The notes: generated by a model from the letters alone, not told the origin. Counted from the stretch's first letter, positions 21,151 to 31,964 are shown. The stretch: DNA of 64,000 nucleotides from Tetragonia tetragonoides (GCA_038025085.1 CM076148.1:38213691-38277690); one strand, 5' to 3'. A program made the numbers and translations.

Positions 21151-21471
21151 TACACAATACACACACACAAAAGAAAAGCAGAAACTGATTGGCAGAACTC
21201 TATAGATAATAAATATTCGAAGTTTTGTTACAAGTCTACTTACACTGAGGCAACTAGTATTTATATTTATTAGTGTACATGTATCTTTCACCGCAAGACT
21301 CACATAAACAGACATAAACAACCTGCAGTGGCTGCATACACACGCAAACTTATTCTTCTCCTAAATGAACCTAATTAAAGGAGGGGGAATACATGAACAT
21401 GAGACACAAAACTGCAGTACACATTGCAATAAGATGATAGTGAATATATAAGATACGGCAGTAATGAGAAC
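21151..21471. other. Downstream region of kelch gene 1
   Basis: No gene is supported. This is the expected 3' UTR and terminator side of the minus-strand kelch gene; no clear AATAAA signal was picked. Confidence 0.35.
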
Positions 21472-23190
21472 TTACAGAAGGAAAGCATCATAGAGGTCCA
21501 GGTCACAAGATGTATTATGCCGACAACAACCCACAACGTGTGCAAACACGTGTGAGTCCACACAGGTGTCTCTAACCACCCGTAAGAATGTGATGTGAAT
21601 GTGGGTATTGCCATCTGGTTCCGGACATGCCCAAACAAAGCCAAAGAAATCACCCCGCAGATGAAGCAGAGAAACCCTATTAGGACTATGTTTTAAGTTC
21701 TTTAGTATCGATTCACGCTCCAAACCAATCATGGGACCTGAACAAAGCTTCTTGGCAGTCAAGTCATATGCACAAAAGAACCCATTTCTGTCAACCCAAA
21801 AGAGGGTTTGTGTGCCTTCCACTACAACAACGTTACTGGACATTTTAAGAACACAGGTGAAATTGCCAACTGGGAAGGAATTCCACTTCTTGCTGACTGT
21901 GTTGTAAATATAGTGACGTGTCTCTGACTTTGTGTCCACATCGTAGTTAAGACGATTACACAATATTATCCTCCCGTCCAATTCACCCAGGGATGAGGCA
22001 ACGTACACAGAGGTATTGAGGTCGTCAGAGCAGCCATTAGGTTCCTTTACCACATCCCAGGAACATGTCAAAGGATCGTAAACATCACCAAAGGGAGCAT
22101 CAATGGTAATGGGGTCATCGGGGTCCGTGAGGGAAAAACCCCCTAAAAGGTAAAGACGCCCATGCAAAGCCACTAACTCTGGATTCGTCCTGGTATCGAC
22201 GACAATTCAGGTTTCATTATTAGCAAACAACAATTACTACAAAAAAAAAAAAAAAAAAAAAAAAAACAGAACTGAACAGCAACATAATAATCTTACTACA
22301 TTTTAATTACATACAGCTAGTCCTGATGGTTAAACCATATTACTTATCTAGATATCATAGCATATATAACATACAAGACTGAGGTTTGAAACATTAAAAA
22401 TAGGGTGTAATCCAATCCAGAAATACTAGTAGTATTACAATCCATAAGATTAAATATGCAATGACATCTTCCTCCATTTAGTCCTGAGATTTAAATGACA
22501 TCTTCCTACAACAATTACTACTAAAATAAAATAAAATAAAATAAAAAAAGATTTGAACTTTTGAACAGCAACATATAATAATCTTCCTACAGAGATTAAA
22601 TTAGCATAATACCTGGTGTCAGAATTTGGAAGTGAAGAGATGGGATTCCACAAATAGCGGGGCGAATCAGATTGAGATTGTTCTAGAGCATGTTCGACGT
22701 CTAAGTACTGAAGGTCGGTACGGGTAACCCAAGTATGATCGTCCTCGTTGTGATGGGTCACATGGGTGGAGGCGTAGATGGTGGAGCCAATGACAGCGAC
22801 CCGGCTGTTTGGATAGATGTTGTAGTTGTCGGACAAATACACAAGTTTTGAACTATTGAAGCAAAAGCTCCGCCTTTTATCACTAAGAGTAATATTACTA
22901 CAGATAAATCCGCCGCCACCGCCGCCGCTGCAACAATTATCTCCGCCGTGCATATTGTGAGCGTGAACCGTGTATGTGGAACAACAATCGTGTTCCAAGA
23001 GTACCATTAGCTCGTCCAAGGGAATCTCAACCATAAACGTCTTCATCATGTCCTTGCCCGTCATCCTCAGCCCAACCCGAAGGCTCGTCCAATATTGTGA
23101 TCTCTGCTGCTTCGGATTCCATCTCGATCTCGATCTCGATCTCGATCTCGACCTTGACCTTAATCTCTTGCTCCGCCTTAAATTAAGCAT
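21472..23190 (-). CDS. Kelch-repeat protein 1 (two exons)
   Basis: Exon 1 is 23190-22613 and exon 2 is 22189-21472, joined through a 423-bp phase-2 GTATTA..CCAG intron; the product has 431 residues. The kelch signature is clear in exon 2: LVALHGRLYLLGGF followed by GDVYDPLTCSWDVVKEP, then a second blade-like part (YIYNTVSKKWNSFPVG) and TLFWVDRNGFFCAYDL. Kelch blades form a beta-propeller that usually binds other proteins. No F-box is seen. The N-terminus (RRSKRLRSRSRSRSRSRSR) comes from a CTCGAT hexamer repeat and resembles a nuclear signal or RS tract; a poly-Gly run is encoded further on. The gene is intact, and its paralogue at 61-62.6 kb has its intron at the same place. Stop TAA at 21472; that TAA lies inside a GTAAGT word, so a further 3' intron cannot be excluded. 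Confidence 0.8.
22240..22266. repeat. Poly(A) run in the upstream flank of exon 2
   Basis: About 26 A residues in the intron of kelch gene 1 on the plus strand (poly(T) in the sense direction). Confidence 0.8.
23126..23150. repeat. CTCGAT hexamer repeat inside kelch gene 1
   Basis: Four to five CTCGAT units encode the Arg-Ser run of the N-terminus (minus strand). Length variation here would change the protein in two-residue steps. Confidence 0.85.
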
Positions 23191-23275
23191 TTTCGATTCT
23201 AAAGATCGAAAATTTGGCCAAGTTAGAGATTCAATTGCAGCTAATTATGAAGAAATTTTGGTGAGGTTGAAACTG

Positions 23276-23302
23276 GATGGGATGGGATGGGATGGGATGA
23301 GA
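23276..23302. repeat. GGGAT/GGATG pentamer microsatellite upstream of kelch gene 1
   Basis: Four to five tandem GATGG units about 100 bp upstream of the start codon, in the probable 5' UTR or promoter. Confidence 0.8.
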
Positions 23303-23365
23303 TGATATGAGTCTATGACTTATGAGAGGATACCATATGTATTATTTTTGTTTATGAGATACTAA

Positions 23366-23660
23366 GGGTCCGTTTGGCCTACCTTCTACCAATTTCTCCT
23401 TCTCCTTCCAAATTTGTTCTTGCTTACCCCTTTTTATCCATTTTCCCCTTTATTTCTAGCTTCTAAGAAGTTGAAATAAACCTACAATTAGACTAGAAGG
23501 CGAAGTTACAAATTGTAACTTCTCCTTCTCCTTCCACTTTAGCATTATTTTAACTTCTTAGAAGTTGGAAATGGCCAGAAGGGGAGTGGATAATACGGGG
23601 TAAACAAGAACAAATTTGAGAAGAGAAGTTGAATTTGTGGGAGATAGGCCAAACGGGCCC
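23366..23660. mobile_element. Tourist (PIF/Harbinger) MITE, 295 bp
   Basis: Ends GGGTCCGTTTGGCCTA and, inverted, TAGGCCAAACGGGCCC agree at 15 of 16 positions. The target duplication is TAA (23363-23365 and 23661-23663). The 3-bp TAA duplication with GGG..GTTTGG ends identifies a Tourist-type MITE. It lies about 180 bp upstream of kelch gene 1 and could affect its promoter. Confidence 0.9.
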
Positions 23661-23734
23661 TAAATCTTGAAAGAATATTATGACTTCAGAGTCTACAGAT
23701 TCCTCTCATTTAACTTATAGAATCTCAAACAGAT

Positions 23735-24490
23735 GCTATCACTTGTATTATTTTTCAACATCAAGATTTCAATGTCAACCGGGCGTTTTTCTCAGCCCAC
23801 CGGGCAGTGCAAGAGTGGAGGATTCGCCAACAATTGGATGCCCACTATAACTTCGATACAGATCATTCTCAACCTGATAATGCAAGTCAAACAATTTGTC
23901 AAGTGGTGTGCTCCAATGGATGAGATTGTTAAAGTTAACTTTGATGGTTTAGTTCTAAACTCTTCAGCTACATATAGGTTTATCCTTCGAGACTCAAGAG
24001 GTATTCCAATATATGGTAAAACATAAACTATAAGGACCACTTCTGTGTTAGTGGTAGAAGTCACGACCATGCGGAATGGATACGTGAAGCTGTTCAACGA
24101 GGTTATCGACGCATTCAATTAAAAGGTGATAATTTGGCTGTCATTAATGCTCTAATTGGAAAATTAGATGCACCATGACAGATACACAATCTTGTGAATG
24201 ACGTAAGAATGTTTATTCAATATTGCGATGAAGTTAACCACCTACAATAGGTAGGTAGCTTTCTAACTAAGAATTTGATCATGACCAATATTGCGATGAA
24301 GTTCGGGTTCAACATGTCAAGAGAGAAGGCAATCAAGCAGCCGATTAGTTATCAAAAGAAGGTCAACTATGCACTTCTGAATGTCCCTAGGCCTTTAGCA
24401 TCAATTGTGTATTAGATCAAATTGGTATCTCCCTCGTGAGAAGGGTCTCCCAATTGTAAGTTTTGTAACATTGCTTCCTTAATGAAATAA
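23735..24490 (+). mobile_element. LINE 3' fragment with RNase H domain
   Basis: A 97-codon frame (23733-24026) contains WCAPMDEIVKVNFDGLVLNS and FILRDSRGIPIYGKT, the start of the RNase H domain found at the end of some plant L1 ORF2s (first catalytic Asp in the KVNFDG block). Later pieces in other frames read QLKGDNLAVINALIGK (Asp of the GDN block) and a KREGNQAAD-like block. A TTAATGAAATAAAAAATAAA tail ends it. Stops and frameshifts make it a pseudogene; everything 5' of the RNase H is missing. Confidence 0.75.
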
Positions 24491-24544
24491 AAAATAAAAA
24501 AAATCTGGTAATTCGCGAAACCAGCCAAAAAAAGAAACAAAAAT

Positions 24545-25385
24545 CCCAAAAAGTAGGGGTGAGTAGGGGTGAAACTTATTCGGATTAAATCCAAAATCCA
24601 ATCCAATCCAATCAAATCCAAATAAAGCAATTTGGATTGGACTTTTCGGAATTCGGATTAAAAAAAATAATAATTTAGATTTTCGGACTGGATTAGGACT
24701 CACCCTTTCGGAGTCCAAAAGTTGAATAATCCAATCCAAATAATATAAATACATATAAAAATATATAAATAATAAAAAAAATCCCAAAAAACTCTAAGCT
24801 ACTAGTTAAACCCCAAAAGCCCAAATTAAAAGACATATATAAAGTAAGAGAGAAAAACCCTATTGACCTACGCTCAAGAAACCCACTCAAATCTCAATAC
24901 AACATCTACCCATCACTAACCCCCCCCCCCCTTTTCATATGCTAGATCTATCAAAAATATCATTGGAGCTAGATAGTAACGAAGTTGAAAGTTGATATAT
25001 GAGTTCAGATATGTACTCTATGTGTAGATTACTGAAGACCTTTGAACCTATATCTATCAGTTGTATTTTTCTTTAATTAATGTTATAGATTTAGATATTT
25101 AGGTGTCTTGGACAATGTTATTTATTTATCGTTTGTACTATTATCTTGTTGGTGAAGTTTTTTTAAAGACGTTGCTCAAATAATCGAAAAAAATTAGGAA
25201 AAAAATTGAACTATTCGCATCGGATTGGATTATAGAAAATAGTCCGGATTAGATTCCAACTCAAAAATCTGAATCCAATATTAGTTTGGATTGAATTCGG
25301 ACTCAAAATTTCGAATCCAAAATGTTTTAAATTGGATTTGAATTAGACCATAATCCAATCCAAAGTCCAAACTTTCACAAGCAAA
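24545..25385. repeat. Degenerate inverted repeat of AATCCAATCC words
   Basis: The left part (24545-24740) is dense in ATCCAATCC, GGATTGGAC and TCGGATT words, and the right part (25215-25385) has the same words in mixed or inverted order (ATAATCCAATCCAAAGTCC, TTTGGATTGAATTCGGAC). The two arms look like a diverged inverted repeat around an AT-rich core. It could be an old foldback or Mutator-type element. It ends less than 200 bp upstream of the TOUGH exon 1. Confidence 0.45.
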
Positions 25386-25562
25386 ATGTATACGTCCATG
25401 TCCATCTTCTTCAAAAAATAAAAATAATAAAAAAATAATACGTCCATCCCTCCGCCCCACCCAGACCCAGGGCTACCTTCATCACCGCCCACCTCTGTCG
25501 CTCACAATCACCGCCAACGTTTTCGATACATTTGAGGGGAGAGAGAGAGGAGAGAGAAAGGG

Positions 25563-25697
25563 ATGGATTCTGACGAAGATGATTTCGTGTTCGTGGGAAC
25601 GCCAATAGAGAGACAAGAGGAGTTCAGTAGTCGCAAGAAAAAAGCCCTAGCCGAAGCTTCTGGTCAACTCCGAACTCTCCCTGCTTGGAAACAAGAG
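25563..25697 (+). pseudogene. TGH: TOUGH (TGH) exon 1, G-patch RNA-processing factor remnant
   Basis: A 45-codon exon begins [20 protein letters not shown] and ends RTLPAWKQE, followed by a GT donor. I recognise the N-terminus of the plant TOUGH protein, which by family knowledge carries a G-patch and SWAP domain, binds RNA and works with Dicer-like processing of miRNAs. Exon 1 itself is intact and in phase 0. The following exons (the RRRFHGAF..YYNTVGS block and the G-patch) are not found; a LINE starts 138 bp downstream. With the pieces at 31546 and 44077 this looks like a shattered gene, not a working copy. Confidence 0.85.
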
Positions 25698-25836
25698 GTT
25701 TAATTTTTTACTTTTTCGGTCAATTTAATTGCATTCTATTTTGTGTATGATATGTTCCTCAATTGAATTTGTTGAGTTTTAGGTTGTTTCATTTGTTGGT
25801 TTTTTTTTTAGGGAGCTGTGTTTTGTTGGGAATTGA

Positions 25837-26640
25837 TTGGCAGAGGTGGGGGCCAGGGTTCAGCGGGCGACGCAGCGGGAGGTCCCGGTCAGCAACATTG
25901 AAGCTCGATTGAGGAGTGATCTTTGTGTTGATAATTTTACAAGCCGACCTTTATTTTGGGGGACAGCTTTTGATGATGGCGAGGATGATCTTTTGAGTTC
26001 ACTCGATGATGGCGAAGACATGCTTCTGGACAGTCTTCGGGAGTTTGAGGATAAGGAGGCTGAGGTTGTGGAGGAGGTGAATTTGCTTAATGTGGAAGGG
26101 GTGCAGACTCCAGCAGGTTGACGATCACAGTCAGGGTGTTTTTCCTACACCTAGCATTGGAAGCATAGGAGCGTTTGTTACTGTGGACCTTAATACTTCC
26201 GTTCCCCCGCCTCTCTCATATACTCCACTTTTTGCTACTAACCAAAGAGCTCCTGTTAGTTTTAATTCTGACCAGTTGTTATCTGCTAATGGTTTTTCAT
26301 GTGCATGCAGGGGAGGGGAGGGGAGGGTGTACGCTCTATTGTATTGCCAGATTCAGAGTTGTTACTCCGTTGTGCCAGGGGGATTCCGACGTTGGGGGGA
26401 TGGTTGTAACTATCCCACCACTGGCAGATGAGAGGGACGACTGAGACCCTCAGTCTCTCCTTGTTAACCTTGATCTAAAGGTTGTGTGTTCGGCAGGTGA
26501 GCCGGCTAGTGTGCAGGTATCTCCTTCGGGTTTTCGCTGTAAGCGGAATAGGGTGGGAATACGGGAGCTTAGGGGTCTTCAGACCACTTGTAGTTATGGG
26601 GAGGGAGGTAGTCGTAGGTGTCAGGGTGCTAGTGGTTTTA
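25837..26640 (+). pseudogene. LINE A ORF1-like region
   Basis: A 94-codon frame (25837-26121) of acidic composition with a Glu/Asp-rich end, then further frames to a basic end near 26500-26640 (PSGFRCKRNRVGIRELRGLQ). The same basic end appears immediately 5' of LINE B's ORF2 at 32335-32440. It has no recognisable DUF4283 or zinc knuckle, so ORF1 here is either a different type or too degraded. Confidence 0.55.
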
Positions 26641-26641
26641 A

Positions 26642-29600
26642 ATGAAGCTCTTAAGCTGGAATGTCTTTGGGGAGGGTTAGGAAGCGGGATCTTGTGCGGG
26701 AAGTTGTTAGTCGTGCGTCTCCGGAGATTGTGATGTTTCAGGAGACGAAGATTAAGGTTGTGGATTCTTTTTTTGTTCGGAGTCTTTGGGAGGCCGGGTC
26801 GAAGGATTGGGTTTTTTTGCCTTCGGTGGGAGCGTCCGGGGGGATTCTTATTATTTTGGATACTCGTTTTGCGTCTCAGGTAGAGGTTCACTTTGGTCAT
26901 TTTACTCTTTCTGTGTTGCTTTGTGTTAGAGGGCGAGGGGAGTGGTGGGCGTCTTCTGTGTACGGCCCTTGTGGATGTGGAGTTGCTGACCGTGACTCTC
27001 TGTGGGAGGAGTTGGCGGCTCTTGCTGGTGTTTGTTCCCCTAAGTGGGTTATTGGGGGTGATTTTAATGTGGTCTGTCATACTAGGGAGCGGCGTGGGCG
27101 GGGTTTGTCTGGTGGGATGCGTGAGTTTGATTCCTTCATTAGAGAGTCGGCTCTTAGGGACTTGCCTCTAGATAATGCCCAGTTCACTTAGAGCGTTAGT
27201 GGGAGGCGTAATGCGACGTCCCGTCTGGATCGTCTTCTTGTTACTAATGAGTTTGAGGACGAGTTTCCCTCCTTAGCACAGGAGGTTCTGCCTCGATCTT
27301 GCTCGGATCACTTTCCTCTTGTTCTCCACTCGGCCCCTATTAGATGGGGCCCTACCCCTTTTCGTTTTGAGAATATGTGGACTACCCATGCGGAGTTTGG
27401 GGCGAGGGTTCGGGAGTGGTGGATAGGCTGTGAGGTTGAGGGATGGAGGGGTTATTGCTTTATGCGGAAGTTAAAGTTTGTAAAGGTGAAACTGAAGATT
27501 TTGGAATAAGGATGTGTTTGGCGATGTGCGGGTAAGGAAGGGGGATATTCTTAAGGAGATTTTGGCCACAGATCAGGCTCTGAGTGAAGGGGGTCATGAT
27601 GACGAGCTTTTGAGGAAGAGCGTTGAGTTGAAGAATAGTTTGGAGGAGGTGTTACTTAAGGAGAGGCAGAGTCAGCGACAAAAGATGAAGGGGAGGTGGG
27701 CTAGGGAGGGGGATGTGAGTTCTAGGCTTTTCTTTAAGGTGGTTAATGGGAGGCGGAGGAGGAATTTTGTGAAGGAGCTTGAAGTTGGGATGGTGAGATT
27801 GTGTCGGATGTGGATAGGATTAGTGCCGAGATTACTGATTTCTACGAGGGCCTGTTTAGGGAAGAGATGATTAATAGGCCGATGATTGAGGGGGTGGATT
27901 GGTCCCCTATTGCTTGAGCGACCTTTTGAGTTAGAGGAGATTAGGGCGGCGGTGTTTGGGATGGATAGAGAGAAGGCCCCGGGGCCGGACGACTTTACTA
28001 TGGCTTTTCACCAGGATTGTTGGGAGGTGGTGCAGGAGGATTTGTTGGGATTTTTTAGTGAGTTCCATGCCACCGGGGTGATTGGGAAGATTATGAATTC
28101 TAATTTTATCACTCTAGTCCCTAAAAAGGATCGGTCCATTAATGTGAGGGATTTCCGGCCAATTAATCTGGTTACGAGTGTGTATAAGATTATCACCAAG
28201 GTCTTGTCTATTCGACTTGGGGCTGTCTTGTCTGGGACGATCTCGATGGCTCAGAGTGCTTTTGTGGAGGGCCGCCAGATTATAGATGCTGCCTTAGTGG
28301 CAAATGAGGTGGTGGATGATGCCCGACAGTCTAGTTTTCGTGGGGTTGTGTTTAAGCTGGATTTTGAGAAAGCTTATGAGGACTTTCTGGACCGGGTTAT
28401 GGATAGGAAAGGGTTTGGCGGAAGGTGGCGTAATTGGATTAGGGGCTGTCTGTCTAATGCTAGTTTTTCTGTCCTGGTTAACGGTGCAGCTCGTGAGTGG
28501 TTTACATCGTCACGGGGCCTTAGGTAAGGTGACCCCCTTTCCCCTTTCCTCTTCACCTTGGTTGTTGATGTGCTTGGTTGGATGTTGGATAGGGGTGTGG
28601 AATGGGGTCTGTAGAAGGCTTCCCGGTAGGTCGGGAGAGGGTGTCGGTTGAGGTGGTGTCTAGGATGAAGATTGATCCGTGTAAGTTTAGTTTGGCTGGG
28701 ATTAATATGGAGAATGATGTTCTTGTTCCTTTTGCAGGTCTAGTGGGCTGTCAGGTGCAATGGCCACTTACTTATCTGGGGGCAAGGGGTAATCCCCGGG
28801 CGACGGCTTTTTGGGAGCCTGTTGTGTTAAGGGTGTCTAAGCGTCTAGATGGTTGGAAGGGTGTGTATTTTTCTTTAGGGGGGGGGGGAGAATTACTTTG
28901 CTTCATTCTTGTCTGGCTAGTATACCTCTTTATTACCTGTCCCTGTTCAGGATCCCGGTTAGTGTTGCTAATAGGATTGAGAGGATTATGAGAGACTTCC
29001 TGTGGTCTGGGGAGGAGGGGATAGGAGGGATCACCTGGTTAGTTGGGACCGTGTTTGTCGGCCGAAGACGGGGGGGCTGGGTTTTGGTAAATTGGTGTCC
29101 AAAAACATTTCGCTAGTGGGTAAATGGTTGTGGCAGTTTCCCCTGGAGTCTAACTCCCTTTGGCACCGAGTTATCAGGAGCAAGTACGGTCTTATGCACA
29201 ACGTGTGGGATGCTCATGGTGGCTCCAACGTCTCTCATGCTTGCCCTTGGAAATTCATCACCCAGGTATCGTCTTTTGTTTTTCACTGGTTAGGTTTAAG
29301 GTGGGCAATGGCCTTTGGGTTCGGTTCTGGGAGGATGTGTGGAAGGGGGATCTTCCTTTTTCCTCCACATATCCTCGGGTTTTCCGGCTGTCCAACCTTC
29401 ATGGGGCCCGGATGGCTGCGTTTCTCTCCACTGGTGGGTTTTGGGACTTACATTTGCACCGGCCACCACATGATAGGGAGATGGAGGAGCTAGGCTCCCT
29501 CCTCAGTGTTCTTAATTTCACTTTCCTTGTCCCTAGGGACAATTCTCGGACTTGGACGGGGCATCCTTATGGGGTCTTCTCTTCAAAGTCTTTCCTTCAC

Positions 29601-30142
29601 CAGATTAGCCTTCCTCAGTTTCCACGATTCCCTCTATCTACTTTTATTTGGAAGTCTATTCCACTGAAGGTTCGCGCTTTTGTGTGGACTTTGGTGCTAG
29701 GTAGGTTGAATACTTATGATATGTTGCAACGTCGGAGACCTGGCTAGACCCTTTTACCAGGGATTTGTATTTGTATGATGTGTCGTCATAGTGGGGAGGA
29801 TTCTTTGCATCTGTTTGTGCTGTGTGATTTTGCTAGGGATCTTTGGAATAGATTGCTGTGTGGGGAGAATTTTGTGTGCCCAACTACGGTGGGCGAGTTC
29901 TTGCAGTTATGATTTGCTGCGATGAGGAGTAAGGAGGGGAGAGTGTTGTGGAGGTGTGCCTGCATGGCTATTCTGTTGTGTATATGGTTGGAGAGGAACT
30001 CGAGGGATTTCTCCGAGACACAGAATTCTCCTGATTTAGTTTGGGATCACATTGTATATTTGGCGTCTCTCTGGGCAAAGGCAGCAGGGGCTTTTAAGGG
30101 CATCCATCTGACCTTAGTCCAGCAACATTGGCGTGATGTGTA
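26642..30142 (+). pseudogene. LINE A ORF2 (EEP, RT, zf-RVT), FADD block deleted
   Basis: EEP blocks: RASPEIVMFQETKIKVVDSF (Glu), RGEWWASSVYGPCG, WVIGGDFNVVCHTRERRGRG (GDFN) and a SCSDHFPLVLHS block at 27298-27333. RT blocks: DREKAPGPDDFTMAFHQDCW, FITLVPKKDRSINVRDFRPI, SAFVEGRQIIDAALVANEVV, VFKLDFEKAYEDFLDRVMDR and SSRGLR*GDPLSPFLFTLVV (with a stop). The expected QFADDT block is missing near 28640. zf-RVT blocks lie at 29500-29760. Stops, frameshifts and this deletion leave it inactive. Confidence 0.85.
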
Positions 30143-30218
30143 GATATATTTAGCTTGATATTGAGGATCCTCAACCTTTTTTTATTCTTGAACAATTTAA
30201 TAAAAATTTTCTTATCTA

Positions 30219-31360
30219 AAAAAAAAATCTGGACTGACTTAGTTTGTCTTTTTTGCTGAATTTAGAAGTCAAGTCTACTATTGTCATAGAATCGTTTTCT
30301 TTTTCAAATCTGAAGATAAGATTTGTTATAATACTTTTTCATGTTTGCCAAATGACACCAAGAAAATTACTTAATGTCACTAAATTAGACACAACTACTC
30401 CCCCCCTCCCCTGCCCCCTCTTTCTCTCTGTTCTAAGTTCTAACCCAATAACCCCTCAAAAAAAAAATCTAACCCAGTAACCCACAAAAGAGAGAGAAAA
30501 ATAGCACAACCCCCTCTCACCAGGGGTGACACCGTCCCTCTCTCCCGTCCCCTTTGTTCCCTGCGACGTTTAACGATGGTTGCTAATGACCTTTGTGAAT
30601 ATTTCATGAAGCTCATTTAATCGCTGGCCGTGTTTCATAAATTATTACATGAGAAGCTAATGGATGTAATGAAGAAGTTTGATGAGAAACTTATGAAGCT
30701 TTGGAGCTAGCTTCGTGAGACTCTCATGAATCTCACTAATCAACTTCATTAGAGTCTCATGAAGCTCCTAATCTGCCAAATTTTTGTTATGGCGATCTGC
30801 TAAAACTTTTTTTGTATGGTACTTAATACTATACAAGACCACGAATGAGACTATAATACCTCAAATTCATCGCCAAAAGTGTTGTCAGTATGTTGTCACT
30901 ATCACCCATCATTAAATTGTATTCAAAATGTTGAATCCAATAAAAAAGATTGCTTCTTTTTGATAATTTTTGAGTCTATTGAGAAGTTTCAGTTAGAGAA
31001 GTGGTGGAGAGAGTAAAAAAGAGTCTCTACCTTTCATAAATCATAGTATTAGTTTAGGGTTATGTTGGGAAGTCTAGGGTAAAAGTTGGTGACGTTAGTA
31101 ATTTGGTAGCTGCGGTTAGCACCACCCTATTATTTTTTTGTTTGGAGATTTTTGTTTGATGTTTAAAGAAAGATATTGCCATCATTTCTTTGAGATATTT
31201 CACTTGCTTTGGCTCATATCTTTCACTACATGTACAAAAGTAGTTGGTGATCATAGCCCATGGAGCGCATCTGAATTAATTTCATAAGTACTTCCTTTAT
31301 CTAAAAAAATAATTCATAAGTACTTCCTTTTTTCATGTTGGGTTATTGAATTCTCATATT
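30219..31360 (+). other. TGH intron remnant between LINE A and the SINE
   Basis: AT-rich, no TGH exon. 30590-30780 is dense in CTCATGAAGCTC- and CATTAGAG-type words that are near-palindromic, but no element boundary can be set. Short frames elsewhere have no recognisable domain. Confidence 0.4.
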
Positions 31361-31480
31361 AACGGTAACAACCTTTCTATGAGTCTCACAGGGGTAAGGC
31401 TGCGTACAACCGACCCCCCCTTACCCTGCCTAGGTGGGAGCCTCTTTGAAGGCACTGGGGTAATGTTAATGCGTTAATGC
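31361..31480 (+). mobile_element. Au-type SINE, 5'-truncated (120 bp)
   Basis: Contains the conserved words GGTAACAACC, GGGGTAAGGCTGCGTACAAC and TAGGTGGGAGCCTC and ends GGCACTGGGGTAATG, as in the plant Au SINE family. It is flanked by the 19-bp direct repeat GTTATTGAATTCTCATATT (31342-31360 and 31481-31499). The 5' tRNA-related head is missing. The GGGGTAAG.CTGCGTACA tail is shared with the RTE LINE at 20115-20195. Confidence 0.85.
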
Positions 31481-31545
31481 GTTATTGAATTCTCATATTG
31501 TCATAGGATTTCCATTCATCTTACATCCTTTATTAAATTATTGAT

Positions 31546-31705
31546 AGAGGTTCGTCGAGAGGCTAGGAAGGCGTTTTTAGCTTTTTCTTCCCATAGTGCT
31601 GACACTGTTGATGGCTCTGAGCCCATTAAGGATGGACTTGATGACCTCATTGAGGAGCCGGCTGCTGCTGATGCTCAGTCTTCCCGGTGTGCTCCGATAG
31701 GATTC
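31546..31705 (+). pseudogene. TGH: TOUGH (TGH) internal exon remnant
   Basis: The frame reads EVRREARKAFLAFSSHSADT followed by SEPIKDGLDDLIEEPAAADA and then loses similarity after about SSRCAPI. It matches the stretch that follows the G-patch in plant TGH proteins (REARKA.LAFSS..SEPVK). An acceptor-like TTGATAG precedes it. The donor side is not clear. It sits between LINE A and LINE B, in the same orientation and order as exon 1 and the 3' end of the gene. Confidence 0.75.
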
Positions 31706-31866
31706 CCTTTCCTCGGTTCTGTCTTAATTGCCTCTTCATATTCATATATCATTTATTTTGACTGATAATATGCTACCTTTGAATGATAATATGCTACCTT
31801 TGAATGATAAGATGCTACAAAGAAGTGCTACCTTAATTTGAATGTGAATAATAATAACTGTTTGAT
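31706..31866. other. Short spacer with 20-bp tandem words
   Basis: TGATAATATGCTACCTTTGAA recurs three times with small changes at about 31763-31815. It has no coding role. Confidence 0.5.
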
Positions 31867-31944
31867 TTACCGGTTGTTAACTTCAGGGCCATGGGATTAG
31901 TCAAGCAAAGTTTGGACACCCATGTTATCTATAAAAAAATAAAT
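31867..31944 (+). mobile_element. 5'-truncated SINE tail (78 bp)
   Basis: The sequence GTTAACTTCAGGGCC..GGGATTAGTCAAGCAAAG and an A-rich end match the inverted tail at 4959-5043. It is flanked by the 20-bp direct repeat AATAATAATAACTGTTTGAT (31847-31866 and 31945-31964). Confidence 0.85.
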
Positions 31945-31964
31945 AATAATAATAACTGTTTGAT

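Larger units (their letters stand above)
25835..30218 (+). mobile_element. L1-type LINE A (about 4.4 kb) in TGH intron 1
   Basis: From an ORF1-like frame at 25837 through EEP, RT, zf-RVT and a TTAATAAAAATTTTC..ATCTAAAAAAAAAA end at 30218. It is oriented like the TGH gene. The family signature (tail TTATCTAAAAAA, blocks GRWARxGDV, FKLDFEKAY, GRLNTYDMLQRRRPG) is shared with LINEs B, C and D. Multiple stops and frameshifts are present, and the catalytic FADD block is deleted. No certain target duplication was found. Confidence 0.9.

Noticed and set aside
24412..24890. Minus-strand hydrophobic ORFs (membrane-protein-like)
   Set aside because: They arise from T-rich AATCC repeat sequence and overlap each other in several frames.
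28860..28900. Poly(G) runs as sequence of interest (also 34735-34752)
   Set aside because: They are homopolymer expansions in dead LINE coding sequence and can be sequencing artefacts.
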